Shown: positions 24,401 to 32,605 of the stretch, piece after piece
Layout: every line of letters starts with the position of its first letter
Numbering within the stretch: position 1 is the first letter of the stretch
Source: Pseudovibrio sp. Alg231-02
GTDB taxonomy: Bacteria; Pseudomonadota; Alphaproteobacteria; Rhizobiales; Stappiaceae
Length of the DNA stretch: 64,000 nt
NCBI RefSeq assembly: GCF_900143565.1
Contig: NZ_FREX01000004.1
Location: 373,147 to 437,146, forward strand
Reading direction: 5' to 3'
Program-made: the position numbers and the translations under genes
Notes under the pieces: model-generated
What the model saw: the letters and a program-made list of their open reading frames with translations, nothing else
Told to the model about the DNA's origin: nothing
The model's database searches: none

Positions 24401-24439
24401 GCAGGCCGCACTCCAATCCCCTCGCGGCCTGCTTTTTTT
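24401..24439 (+). terminator. Rho-independent terminator after the haloperoxidase-like gene
   Basis: GCAGGCCGC (24401-24409) pairs perfectly with GCGGCCTGC (24424-24432), followed by seven T. An additional small hairpin (GTCAG/CTGAC) lies just upstream at about 24372-24388. Confidence 0.92.
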
Positions 24440-24513
24440 ATCACCCCAGAAAAGGGAGCACTTGCAAGCGCCACTTCCGGCAAAGCACCCGCAGATCTAA
24501 AGGAACAGGTACT

Positions 24514-25044
24514 ATGGAAAATCGAACTGGTTTAGCACTCCGCATTCTCTTTGTTGGCATTGGCGCAACGCTCTTCATGGATATCTGGGCCATCGCAGCA
24601 GATAGCCTCTTTGGCATTCCCCAGAGCAACTTCTCAGTGGTTGGCCGCTGGCTGGGGCACATGCTGGACGGACAATTCACGCACGAAAGCATCCGCCGCG
24701 CTGCACCTATCGCAGGAGAAGCAGCCATTGGCTGGACGGTGCATTATCTGGTCGGGATCATCTTCGTTGCAGCCTTCGTCATGATTTTTGGAAACCGTCA
24801 GCTGCAAAAACCATCCCTGATCCTTGCGATCTTGTTTGGTGTTGTGATGATCGTGTTCCCATTCTTTGTCATGCAGCCATCTCTTGGCGCTGGCGTGATG
24901 GCCTCTAACAGGCCAAACCCGGACTTCGCACGTCTGAAAAGCCTCATGACGCACTTCTCATTTGGCCTGGGCATGTATGTCGCGCTTTGGGTTCAGACCA
25001 AGGTCTTCAAACCAATTGAAGCACCGGTTTCCTCCGCATCCTGA
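24514..25044 (+). CDS. DUF2938 family membrane protein
   Basis: This 176-residue inner-membrane protein has four or so hydrophobic segments. Conserved-looking patches are TLFMDIWAI, GRWLGHMLDGQFTHESI and IAGEAAIGWTVHYLVG, which match DUF2938, a family of unknown function. ATG 24514 follows AAAGGAACAGG. It sits after the haloperoxidase-like gene, separated by a strong terminator, and converges on tdaF across another terminator, so it may have its own promoter in 24440-24513. No functional residues can be assigned. Confidence 0.75.
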   Translation: MENRTGLALRILFVGIGATLFMDIWAIAADSLFGIPQSNFSVVGRWLGHMLDGQFTHESIRRAAPIAGEAAIGWTVHYLVGIIFVAAFVMIFGNRQLQKPSLILAILFGVVMIVFPFFVMQPSLGAGVMASNRPNPDFARLKSLMTHFSFGLGMYVALWVQTKVFKPIEAPVSSAS

Positions 25045-25062
25045 TTGTTTCAGGATCACGAG

Positions 25063-25096
25063 AAAGCCCGCCGTTCTTTTGAGCGGCGGGCTTTTT
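25063..25096. terminator. Bidirectional terminator between DUF2938 gene and tdaF
   Basis: GCCCGCCG (25066-25073) pairs with CGGCGGGC (25084-25091), flanked by AAA on the left and TTTTT on the right. It serves the two converging genes. Confidence 0.92.
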
Positions 25097-25124
25097 GTCG
25101 GTCGGGAAAGCTGCTTAAATTAGC

Positions 25125-25724
25125 TCAGCTCAGCTCAAGCTCTCTGCGAACCTGATATTGAGGCAGATTCTTCTTGATCTGCTCCACCACCACCTCAGGG
25201 TCTGGCAAGGACTGGTGACCATGGATCTTGCCCATATGCGGGTCAAAATTCTCACGCCAAACCGGATCACAAACCTCGTAACCATCCTCGCGGATCTGCG
25301 CCACATTGCGTCTGACGGAGGCTTTCTTCCACATGGGTCCGCCCATCACCGGAAAGAAGAGCACCGGAAACTCAGCAGCAAGAATGACGGTGGTCAGTCG
25401 ATTGAGTGAAGATCCATTGGCAACACCAGACAGTGTATTCGCCGTTGCTGGCATCACAGCGAGAATATCGTGCTCGGCTGCGATACGTCCCGGTTTGTCG
25501 GTAGACCAGTCCTTCGGGTCATCTCCGCAGATCACCCGGTCCACGAACAGCGCGATGCTGTCCATGTTCACAAAGTTGATGGCATTGGGTGTGAACATGG
25601 CGGTGAGAGTGCAATCAATCGAATTCTTGATCTCTCGCAGATAGTTGGGCAGCAGAGTCGCATCCAGAGATGCGCTCGCCCCAATCAGAATGCGGGCTTT
25701 GTCGGGAGTGTCATTGGTGACCAT
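25125..25724 (-). CDS. tdaF: HFCD-family flavoprotein, TDA biosynthesis protein TdaF
   Basis: This 199-residue FMN-binding protein belongs to the phosphopantothenoylcysteine decarboxylase/EpiD family. It has GASASLDATLLPNYL at the nucleotide end, the AVMPATANTLSG segment (PASANT motif) and PVMGGPMW, where the family usually has PxMNxxMW; here the Asn is Gly. TdaF has been proposed to decarboxylate oxidatively a cysteine-type sulfur adduct during TDA sulfur insertion. It is far too divergent and short to be CoaBC. It starts after an AGAGAGGA site, about 10 kb from tdaE, with tandem TdaA-type boxes upstream. Confidence 0.82.
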   Translation of the reverse strand: MVTNDTPDKARILIGASASLDATLLPNYLREIKNSIDCTLTAMFTPNAINFVNMDSIALFVDRVICGDDPKDWSTDKPGRIAAEHDILAVMPATANTLSGVANGSSLNRLTTVILAAEFPVLFFPVMGGPMWKKASVRRNVAQIREDGYEVCDPVWRENFDPHMGKIHGHQSLPDPEVVVEQIKKNLPQYQVRRELELS

Positions 25725-26050
25725 GGAAAAATCCTCTCTGTAAAATCCATTTCAAGATGATGGAGGTGCCGCGCGATTAGCGCCTTTGGATGAGTGACGG
25801 AACCCTAGGGGAGGTTGTTGACTGCACCTTGGCCCGCTCATCGCGCGGTGTCTTTTTCTGGTCGCCAGATGACCTCAAATCATGCCCCACATTCCAATTG
25901 TTTCTTTGAAATGCTCTCCTCAGGTTTGCTGAGGACGACCTCTCAGATTTGCTGAGGGCCTGCCTCAGAACTTCCGATGTGCAATGAGAATGTACTGCTG
26001 GCATGGTTCCATTCAGATGAGCCATCAGGCTGCTGGAACTGGAGGGATTG
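25725..26050. other. tdaF/SDR divergent regulatory region
   Basis: These 326 bases between two divergent genes have no credible gene. They hold three helically phased candidate LysR boxes between 25918 and 25979 and the GGAGGG ribosome site of the plus-strand gene (26041-26046). The boxes lie about 194-255 bases before tdaF and about 70-130 bases before the SDR. Confidence 0.6.
25918..25979. promoter_or_regulatory. Tandem CTCAG-N5-CTGAG boxes upstream of tdaF and SDR
   Basis: There are two perfect and one partial copies. Box 1 is CCTCAG-GTTTG-CTGAGG (25918-25934), box 2 is TCTCAG-ATTTG-CTGAGG (25941-25957) and box 3 is CCTCAG-AACTT-CCGATG (25963-25979). Centres are 22-23 bases apart, close to two helical turns, as for adjacent LysR dimers on one face of DNA. 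Each keeps T-N11-A. Confidence 0.7.
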
Positions 26051-27064
26051 ATGAGGGGTACTGAAATCAAAACCATTTGCGTTGCAGGAGCCAGCGGGCT
26101 GGCAGGGGCTTACATGGTCAAAGAAGCCCTCGCCCGCGGCTATCGCGTCAACGGCACCATGCGCGACATTTCCCAGCTTGATAAAGTCAGTGGCCTGATG
26201 CGTTTGCCCGGCGCGGCGGAACGACTGCACCTGTTTTCAGCAGATACATCCAACTCTGAAAGGTTCGATGCGCCAATGACACAAGCGAAGGCTGTGTTCA
26301 TCGCCTGCATTCCAACAACCAAACACGGCGTAGACGGAACGCCCGCTGCGGAGTTGGATCGTGAGCGCGGCTTGAAAGAGATCATTCAACCTGCAGAACA
26401 AGCCTGCCTGAACATTCTGAAAGCTGCACATCGGCAAGGCGTTAAAACAGCAGTGCTCTGTTCCAGCACAGCCTCTGCAGAACCAGCCACCCCCTCCTTT
26501 GAAAAACAGGAGGACAAGGACACTTCAGATGCCGAGATGCAGATTCAGCAGAGAAAATATGCGCAGGCACAAAAGACTGTAATGGAAGCAGCGGCAGAGG
26601 AGTTCTCCGAGCAACATGGCATGAAGCTTTGCACTTTCTTGCCAAGTATGATGGTCGGCGCCCCTCTCCTGCCTTCGCATTTGAAAGGCCACGTTCTCAG
26701 CTTCCTTGCCAAGTTGCGGCACGGCAAAACGGGTTGGCACAACACGGTTCCAGCAGGCTCCATGTCTCTCACCTCCCCGCAGGATCTTGCAAGGATGTCA
26801 TTGGCCGCTTTAGAGCAGTCAGAGGCCTCCGGACGCTACTTTGCTGTGAGCGGCAGTTGGACTTGGCGCCGGATCTACCAGGAGATTGCCGAGTACGTGC
26901 CGCTAGAAGCGCTCCCAACCCCACTTGGCAAAGATCCGGAACCACCAACGCGCTTTGACTTCAGCAAGCGCGACAGCCTTGGTGTTCCCATACGAGGCAT
27001 TCAGGAGATGTTTGCAGAGTTTTATGAGGCCTATGAGCAGGTCAGGCTCGTTCCTCAAGCCTGA
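26051..27064 (+). CDS. Extended SDR / NAD-dependent epimerase-dehydratase family protein
   Basis: This 337-residue cytosolic protein has an N-terminal Rossmann motif AGASGLAGAYMV (residues 12-23), an active-site-like CSSTAS (position of the Ser), and a QQRKYAQAQKTVMEA stretch in which KYAQAQK supplies a YxxxK-like pattern. It resembles dihydroflavonol-reductase-like atypical SDRs. The substrate is unknown. It is divergent from tdaF and shares the tandem boxes, so it may act in TDA formation, modification or redox recycling. ATG 26051 follows GGAGGG. Confidence 0.72.
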   Translation: MRGTEIKTICVAGASGLAGAYMVKEALARGYRVNGTMRDISQLDKVSGLMRLPGAAERLHLFSADTSNSERFDAPMTQAKAVFIACIPTTKHGVDGTPAAELDRERGLKEIIQPAEQACLNILKAAHRQGVKTAVLCSSTASAEPATPSFEKQEDKDTSDAEMQIQQRKYAQAQKTVMEAAAEEFSEQHGMKLCTFLPSMMVGAPLLPSHLKGHVLSFLAKLRHGKTGWHNTVPAGSMSLTSPQDLARMSLAALEQSEASGRYFAVSGSWTWRRIYQEIAEYVPLEALPTPLGKDPEPPTRFDFSKRDSLGVPIRGIQEMFAEFYEAYEQVRLVPQA

Positions 27065-27071
27065 TACTTTG

Positions 27072-28100
27072 CTACTTCATCGGCACACGTGCTTTTTGCA
27101 CGCTGTTACGCCACACAAACTTGGCGGGCAGCTTCACCGTTTCACTGGACGGCTGCTCTGTGGTGCACCATTCAAGGCATTTGTCGATGATCTGATCCGT
27201 TGGCTGCGCAAAGGTGGTCAGGTCATACCCTTCCCATTCTGCCTGCTGAATATTGTCAAACCCAATCACTGAAAGATCATCTGGTGTACGCAAGCCAAAT
27301 CGCTGACGCGCAGCATCAATGACACCGCACGCAATCAGGTCTGTGGTACAGAAGATGCCATCCGGACGGTCTTCACGATCAAGCAGTGCCGTTCCCAGCT
27401 CCAGACCTGCCTGATAGGATGTGAAACCATCCACCTCACACAGAACATCAACCCCGGCGTCTTCAGCGGCGGCAAGGAAACCCTTCTGTCGTTCCACAAT
27501 GCTCCAGGTCGCATTTGCAGAGTTTGCAAGGGCGATTCGCTTACATCCTGCACGCAAAAGAGCCTTCAGCGCGGTCTTGCCAGCAGCCCGGTTATCCGGC
27601 CCGATTTGTAGAGAACCCGGGAAATCTTCCTCACGATTGATCAAAACCAGCTTCATGCCATTGCTAAAACATGTGTCGGCTAAGGAAGGATCGGGCGCAC
27701 CGGACAATATAATCGCGGCTTCTGTGCGAAAACTGATGGCCTGCAGCAGTGCATCCTTCACACGCTCCTCATATCCACTGGTGTTGATAAGCATTGTTAC
27801 CTTACCAGCAGCCTGTAGCCTTTCAGAGAGTTCAGCGATCATCGCAGCGCGGTGCGGCGTATCAATCTCAGCAGCGACAAGCGCCACGATACCACTTTCA
27901 GAGCGGTTGAGACTGCTTGCGAGGCGGTTGACGCGGTACCCTAGTATTTCTGCGGATTTCAATACTTTAGCGCGCGTCGCGTCAGAAACACTGGCCCCCG
28001 GAGTAAAGGTTCTGGAGACAGAAACACGGGACACGCCAGCGTGGCGCGCTACGTCCTCAGCCCTGACCTGCTGCTTTCTTGAAGACACTTTTTCCGACAT
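27072..28100 (-). CDS. LacI-family transcriptional regulator
   Basis: This 342-residue repressor has an N-terminal LacI helix-turn-helix (AEDVARHAGVSRVSVSRTF, about residues 14-32), a hinge helix region ending in ASSLNRSES and a periplasmic-binding-like sensor domain. LacI proteins usually sense sugars or sugar derivatives. ATG 28100 is used; an upstream GTG at 28124 lies inside an operator-like sequence and is less likely. It is divergent from an ABC importer operon. The operators TTGTACACGTTTGC (28117-28130) and a perfect palindrome at 28216-28229 suggest control of both directions. Confidence 0.88.
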   Translation of the reverse strand: MSEKVSSRKQQVRAEDVARHAGVSRVSVSRTFTPGASVSDATRAKVLKSAEILGYRVNRLASSLNRSESGIVALVAAEIDTPHRAAMIAELSERLQAAGKVTMLINTSGYEERVKDALLQAISFRTEAAIILSGAPDPSLADTCFSNGMKLVLINREEDFPGSLQIGPDNRAAGKTALKALLRAGCKRIALANSANATWSIVERQKGFLAAAEDAGVDVLCEVDGFTSYQAGLELGTALLDREDRPDGIFCTTDLIACGVIDAARQRFGLRTPDDLSVIGFDNIQQAEWEGYDLTTFAQPTDQIIDKCLEWCTTEQPSSETVKLPAKFVWRNSVQKARVPMK

Positions 28101-28116
28101 CAAATTTCGCTGATTA

Positions 28117-28130
28117 TTGTACACGTTTGC
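28117..28130. promoter_or_regulatory. Half-matching LacI operator near the regulator start
   Basis: TTGTACACGTTTGC shares the GTACACGT core with the palindrome at 28216-28229. It lies 17 bases upstream of the lacI-type start codon and suits autorepression. Confidence 0.5.
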
Positions 28131-28215
28131 ATCTCCATATCAGGAAATATCCAGAAAATAAATTAGTCTTTCTTGGAATAAAGTTGACATTGCAAAAATT
28201 TAGCCGACTATATTA

Positions 28216-28229
28216 TGTACACGTGTACA
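28216..28229. promoter_or_regulatory. Perfect 14-bp palindrome, probable LacI operator
   Basis: TGTACACGTGTACA is a perfect palindrome with a central CG, the standard form for LacI-family operators. It lies 24 bases upstream of the ABC binding-protein start codon, downstream of a TTGACA-like stretch near 28182, so a bound repressor would block the operon promoter. Confidence 0.75.
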
Positions 28230-28252
28230 CAACGTGTTTGGGAGGAGTAAAC

Positions 28253-29278
28253 ATGAAATCCATTAGGACAGCTTTGTTGGGTGCAACCCTCATTGTGGGT
28301 GCTGGTGCAAGCGCGGCGTCTGCAGATGAACTCAATGTCATCTGCTCCGCTGACAACGCTCTGTGCGAAAAGCTCGCAGCAAAGTTTGAAGAAAAGTCGG
28401 GTGCTGACGTCAGCATGATCCGTCTTTCTTCAGGCGAAGCTTATGCAAAGATCCGTGCAGAAGCTCGCAACCCGCAGACGGACGTATGGTGGGGTGGAAC
28501 CGGAGATCCGCATCTGCAGGCAGCAAACGATCAGCTCTCTGTCGCTTACAAATCGCCAATGCTGGAAGAACTTCTGCCATGGGCTGTTGCTCAGGCTGAA
28601 ACCTCCGGCTACCGCACAGTAGGCGTGTACTCTGGCGCACTAGGCTGGGGCTACAACAAAGAGATCCTCGCGGAAAAGGGCATCGAAGGCCCTAAATGCT
28701 GGTCTGACCTGCTAAATCCTGCGTTGAAGGGCGAAATCTCTATTGCAGATCCAAACTCTTCAGGCACCGCATACACCGCACTTGCTACTCTCGTTCAGTT
28801 GATGGGTGAAGAAGAAGCCTTCGAATACCTGTTGGCTATGGGCAAGAACGTATCGCAGTACACCAAGTCCGGTTCCGCTCCTGTTAAGGCAGCGGCCCGC
28901 GGTGAAGCAGGTCTCGGTATCGTGTTTATGCACGATGCAGTGAAACAGGCTGAAGCAGGCTTCCCAATCGAGGTTGTCGCTCCATGTGAAGGCACCGGTT
29001 ACGAAATCGGTTCAATGTCTCTCATTGACGGTGCGCCAAACCCAGACACTGCAAAAGTGTTCTACGATTGGGTGCTAACCCCAGAAGCACAGAACCTGAT
29101 GGCGGAAACTGGTTCCTACCAGATTCCATCCAACAAGGGTTCTACCCAGCCAGAAGCTGCTCCTAAGCTCGAGAACGTACGTCTCATCGACTACGATTTC
29201 GCGGAATACGGAAGCAGTGACCGCCGCAGAAACCTGCTGGCACGCTGGGACATGGAAGTTGGCGCTGCTGCAAACTGA
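28253..29278 (+). CDS. ABC substrate-binding protein, Fe3+/AfuA-like
   Basis: This 341-residue periplasmic protein has a signal peptide ending near ASAASA. It belongs to the family 1 binding proteins close to FbpA/AfuA/PhnS (DVWWGGTGDPHLQA, GALGWGYNKEIL, WVLTPEAQNLMAETGSYQIPS). It lacks the paired tyrosines of true FbpA as far as I can see. AfuA-type members bind hexose phosphates rather than iron. The LacI regulator and the downstream IMPase-family enzyme favour a phosphorylated polyol or sugar. ATG 28253 follows a strong GGAGGAG site. Confidence 0.85.
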   Translation: MKSIRTALLGATLIVGAGASAASADELNVICSADNALCEKLAAKFEEKSGADVSMIRLSSGEAYAKIRAEARNPQTDVWWGGTGDPHLQAANDQLSVAYKSPMLEELLPWAVAQAETSGYRTVGVYSGALGWGYNKEILAEKGIEGPKCWSDLLNPALKGEISIADPNSSGTAYTALATLVQLMGEEEAFEYLLAMGKNVSQYTKSGSAPVKAAARGEAGLGIVFMHDAVKQAEAGFPIEVVAPCEGTGYEIGSMSLIDGAPNPDTAKVFYDWVLTPEAQNLMAETGSYQIPSNKGSTQPEAAPKLENVRLIDYDFAEYGSSDRRRNLLARWDMEVGAAAN

Positions 29279-29285
29279 TTGAGAT

Positions 29286-29309
29286 CGGGGCGAGTTAACG
29301 CTCGCCCCG
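29286..29309 (+). terminator. Hairpin between binding-protein and permease genes
   Basis: CGGGGCGAG (29286-29294) pairs with CTCGCCCCG (29301-29309), followed by a short T/C stretch. Inside an operon such a hairpin usually raises binding-protein mRNA over permease mRNA. Confidence 0.65.
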
Positions 29310-29336
29310 TTTCCCCAAAAAATCTGGTTTTTCCAA

Positions 29337-31547
29337 ATGACAAATGAAAATCGTCGGCTGGACCTCGCACTTATATGCGGCGTCCTTGGGTTGTTTATAT
29401 TGCCTTGGTTCCACATTCGCAGCGGCTTTTTTGGCGGCGAATGGGTCTTGGATCTACTGAGCAAAGAGCGTTATTGGCCGGGCTTTTTCCAGCTCTTCCT
29501 TGGAAAGCTGCAACTGCTCCCCGTGTTTGCTCTTGTTGGTGCTGCCGGATATCTGCGCCTGAAATCTGCGCCGGGCCACCGTGGCAAACTGATTGCCATC
29601 ATCGGTGCTCTTGGCCTGTTCTGGATGGTGCTGGAAGGCCTTTCCATTGGCCTGCGTGGCTGGAACTGGAGCCTGCTGGAAGCAACATTTGGCCGTATCG
29701 ATGGTCAACCTGCGTTTGGCGCCGGTGCCGTGTTGCTCGCACTTACCTTCACCACCTTCATTTCATTTGGCCTGGCTGAAAAGGGCGCTCTCAAAGGCGA
29801 CGCGATTGTCCTCACCGCCGTCTCGCTTTTGATCCTGCTTGTAGCGACCTTTGTATTCTACCCAATTCTGTCCATGTTCGCTGGCGCGTTTCAGGATTTC
29901 CGTGGCAACTTCACCACTGAAGGTGTCATGCGGAACATCACCGATCCGCAAATCTGGAAGCTGAACTGTCTGGTTGGCGGAAGTTGCGGCATTGCATGGC
30001 GCACCATGTTCCTCGCGATTGCAACAGCGGCAGGCTCCACCCTCCTGGGCCTTGCGTTTGCGCTGATCGTAACCCGCACGCAGATGCCATTCCGCAAAAG
30101 CCTGCGCACCTTGAGCATCCTGCCAATCATCACGCCTCCCTTCGTGATTGGTCTTTCTCTGACCCTGATGCTGGGCCGTACAGGCTTTGTCACCGAGGCC
30201 ATTGAAGCTGCAACAGGTCTTGAGCTGGGCCGCTGGATCTACGGTCTTCCGGGGATCTGGATTGCACAGATGCTCAGCTTCACACCAATCTCCTTCCTCG
30301 TGTTGGTTGGCGTTGTTGAAGGCATCAGCCCATCGCTGGAAGAAGCAAGTCAGACCATGCGTTCTGGCCGCTGGAGAACCTTCCGTAAAGTGTCATTGCC
30401 TTTGATGGCGCCGGGTCTGGCAAACGCCTTTCTGATCGGCTTCATCGAGTCCATGGCTGACTTCGGCAACCCGATGGTTCTGGGTGGCAACGGCGGCGTG
30501 CTCTCGACAGAGATCTTCTTCGCGGTTGTTGGTGCACAGAGTGATCCATCCCGTGCAGCCGTTCTGGCGATGATCCTTCTCGGCTTCACACTCTCTGCCT
30601 TCTTTGCGCAGCGGATGTGGCTTGGTAAGCGGAACTTCGCGACTGTAACCGGTAAGGGTGATGGTGGCCGCTACTCAAAACTGCCACGGCGTATTGCAAT
30701 CCCGGTCGGCACCATTGTTGCTCTCTGGAGCTTGTTCACCGTTGCTGTGTACGGCCTGATCCTGTTCGGTGGCTTCGTGAAAGTCTGGGGTCTGGACCAC
30801 AGTGTCACGCTGGCGCACTACATCACCGCGTTCTCCATCTCGTTTGAGAATGGGTTTGCCTTTACCGGCGTTGCATGGAACAGCTTCTGGACCACAATGT
30901 GGATCGCTCTAGCCGCAGCCCCATTGACTGCTGCAGTTGGCATCCTGTCCGCATGGCTCATCGTTCGTCAGGACTTCCCGGGCAAATCCGCCTTTGAGTT
31001 CGGCCTGATGATGAGCTTCGCAATTCCGGGCACCGTGATCGGTATCAGCTACATTCTGGCGTTCAACCTGCCACCATTGCAGATGACGGGGACCGCTCTG
31101 ATCCTGATCTTCTGCTTCGTGTTCCGCAACATGCCAGTGGGTGTGCGCGGCGGCGTGGCGGCGATGTCTCAGCTGGATAAGAATCTGGATGAAGCTTCCC
31201 TGACACTGGGTGCAAACAGCGCGCGTACACTGAAAAAAGTGATCCTGCCGCTGCTGCGTCCAGCCATTCAGGCGGCACTGGTCTACAGCTTCGTGCGTGC
31301 GATCACATCCATCTCAGCGGTCATCTTCCTTGTGAGCGCGAAATACAACATGGCGACGGCCTATGTGGTCGGTCTGGTTGAGAACGGCGAATACGGCGTG
31401 GCGATTGCCTACAGCTCCGTTCTCATCTTCGTGATGGTCACCATCATTCTCATCTTCCAGCTGCTGGTTGGTGAAAGAAAACTCCGTCGTCCGGAAAACA
31501 CTCAAAAATCTCCTGCTCAGGGTAAACTGAAGGAAGTCGCAGCATGA
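29337..31547 (+). CDS. ABC transporter permease with two fused permease domains (AfuB/FbpB-like)
   Basis: This 736-residue inner-membrane protein has an N-terminal hydrophobic extension (about residues 1-170), a first permease domain with contact loop EEASQTMRSGRWRTFRKVSLP near residue 340, and a second with DEASLTLGANSARTLKKVILP near residue 620. This fused form is typical of Fbp/Afu-type importers. It ends in ATGA overlapping the ATPase gene. Its length fits AfuB better than the shorter FbpB. Confidence 0.9.
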   Translation: MTNENRRLDLALICGVLGLFILPWFHIRSGFFGGEWVLDLLSKERYWPGFFQLFLGKLQLLPVFALVGAAGYLRLKSAPGHRGKLIAIIGALGLFWMVLEGLSIGLRGWNWSLLEATFGRIDGQPAFGAGAVLLALTFTTFISFGLAEKGALKGDAIVLTAVSLLILLVATFVFYPILSMFAGAFQDFRGNFTTEGVMRNITDPQIWKLNCLVGGSCGIAWRTMFLAIATAAGSTLLGLAFALIVTRTQMPFRKSLRTLSILPIITPPFVIGLSLTLMLGRTGFVTEAIEAATGLELGRWIYGLPGIWIAQMLSFTPISFLVLVGVVEGISPSLEEASQTMRSGRWRTFRKVSLPLMAPGLANAFLIGFIESMADFGNPMVLGGNGGVLSTEIFFAVVGAQSDPSRAAVLAMILLGFTLSAFFAQRMWLGKRNFATVTGKGDGGRYSKLPRRIAIPVGTIVALWSLFTVAVYGLILFGGFVKVWGLDHSVTLAHYITAFSISFENGFAFTGVAWNSFWTTMWIALAAAPLTAAVGILSAWLIVRQDFPGKSAFEFGLMMSFAIPGTVIGISYILAFNLPPLQMTGTALILIFCFVFRNMPVGVRGGVAAMSQLDKNLDEASLTLGANSARTLKKVILPLLRPAIQAALVYSFVRAITSISAVIFLVSAKYNMATAYVVGLVENGEYGVAIAYSSVLIFVMVTIILIFQLLVGERKLRRPENTQKSPAQGKLKEVAA

Positions 31548-32605
31548 CACATTCCAAATTTGGTCAGGTCCGCTTCGAAAATGTCGGCAAAAACTACGGC
31601 GACTTTACTGCAATCCCGAACCTCAATCTTACGATCGAGCCGGGTCAGCTGGTTACCCTGCTGGGGCCATCCGGGTGTGGCAAGACAACAACCCTGCGTA
31701 TGATCGCAGGGTTGGAGACCCCAACATCTGGCCGCATCATGATTGGGGGAGATGACGTTACCCGTCTGCCACCGAACGAGCGTGACGTGTCCATGGTGTT
31801 CCAGTCTTATGCCCTGTTCCCGCACATGAGCGTGCTTGAGAACGTGAAATACGGCTTGGAATCCAGTGGTTTCAAAGATGCGGAAGATCTGGCTCTGAAA
31901 GGTCTCGACCTTGTCGGCCTGCGCGAAAAAGCACCGCGTCTTCCCTCCGAGCTGTCCGGTGGTCAGCAGCAGCGTGTGGCTGTCGCCCGTGCACTGGTTC
32001 TGGAGCCGCAGGTTCTACTGCTTGATGAGCCCCTCTCCAACCTGGACGCCCGCCTGCGTCGTCTGGTGCGTACTGAAATCCGTGAAATCCAGCAGCGTCT
32101 TGATTTCACTGCAGTTTACGTCACCCACGACCAGGAAGAAGCGCTTGCAGTTTCTGACCGCATTGTTGTGATGCGTGACGGCCTCATTGAGCAGGATGGC
32201 ACGCCCTATGAGCTTTATGAGAGCCCGGCTTCCGAGTTCATCGCGGACTTCATCGGCGAAGCAAACATCCTCGACTGTGACATCAGCGACGTAAATGCAG
32301 AGACCGCAAACGTTCAAATTGGCGGCAAAGGCTTTGACCTGCGCAGCCGTAACCACAGCATTGGCAAGGGCAAACTGGCCGCTCGTGCCAACTCCATCAA
32401 GCTCAGCAGAGAGGTCAATGGCGGTCCAACCGGCAAGATCAAATCTGCGGCTTATCTGGGTGATCACTTCCAGTACGAAGTGATGAGCGACCTTGGTCTG
32501 CTGTTCGTTATCGACAACCACACAGACGAATTGCTGGAAAACGGCACCTCCGTTGGCATCGACTTTGATGCACGCGGTCTTGCACTGATTGGCGGTAAAA
32601 AATGA
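31544..32605 (+). CDS. ABC transporter ATP-binding protein (FbpC/AfuC-like)
   Basis: This 353-residue cytosolic ATPase has Walker A GPSGCGKTT, the signature LSGGQQQRV and Walker B LLLDEPLSNLD, followed by a TOBE-type C-terminal domain (about 250-350). It overlaps the permease gene by 4 bases and the IMPase-family gene by 4 bases, so the three are translationally coupled. It energises the Afu-like importer. Confidence 0.92.
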   Translation: MTHSKFGQVRFENVGKNYGDFTAIPNLNLTIEPGQLVTLLGPSGCGKTTTLRMIAGLETPTSGRIMIGGDDVTRLPPNERDVSMVFQSYALFPHMSVLENVKYGLESSGFKDAEDLALKGLDLVGLREKAPRLPSELSGGQQQRVAVARALVLEPQVLLLDEPLSNLDARLRRLVRTEIREIQQRLDFTAVYVTHDQEEALAVSDRIVVMRDGLIEQDGTPYELYESPASEFIADFIGEANILDCDISDVNAETANVQIGGKGFDLRSRNHSIGKGKLAARANSIKLSREVNGGPTGKIKSAAYLGDHFQYEVMSDLGLLFVIDNHTDELLENGTSVGIDFDARGLALIGGKK

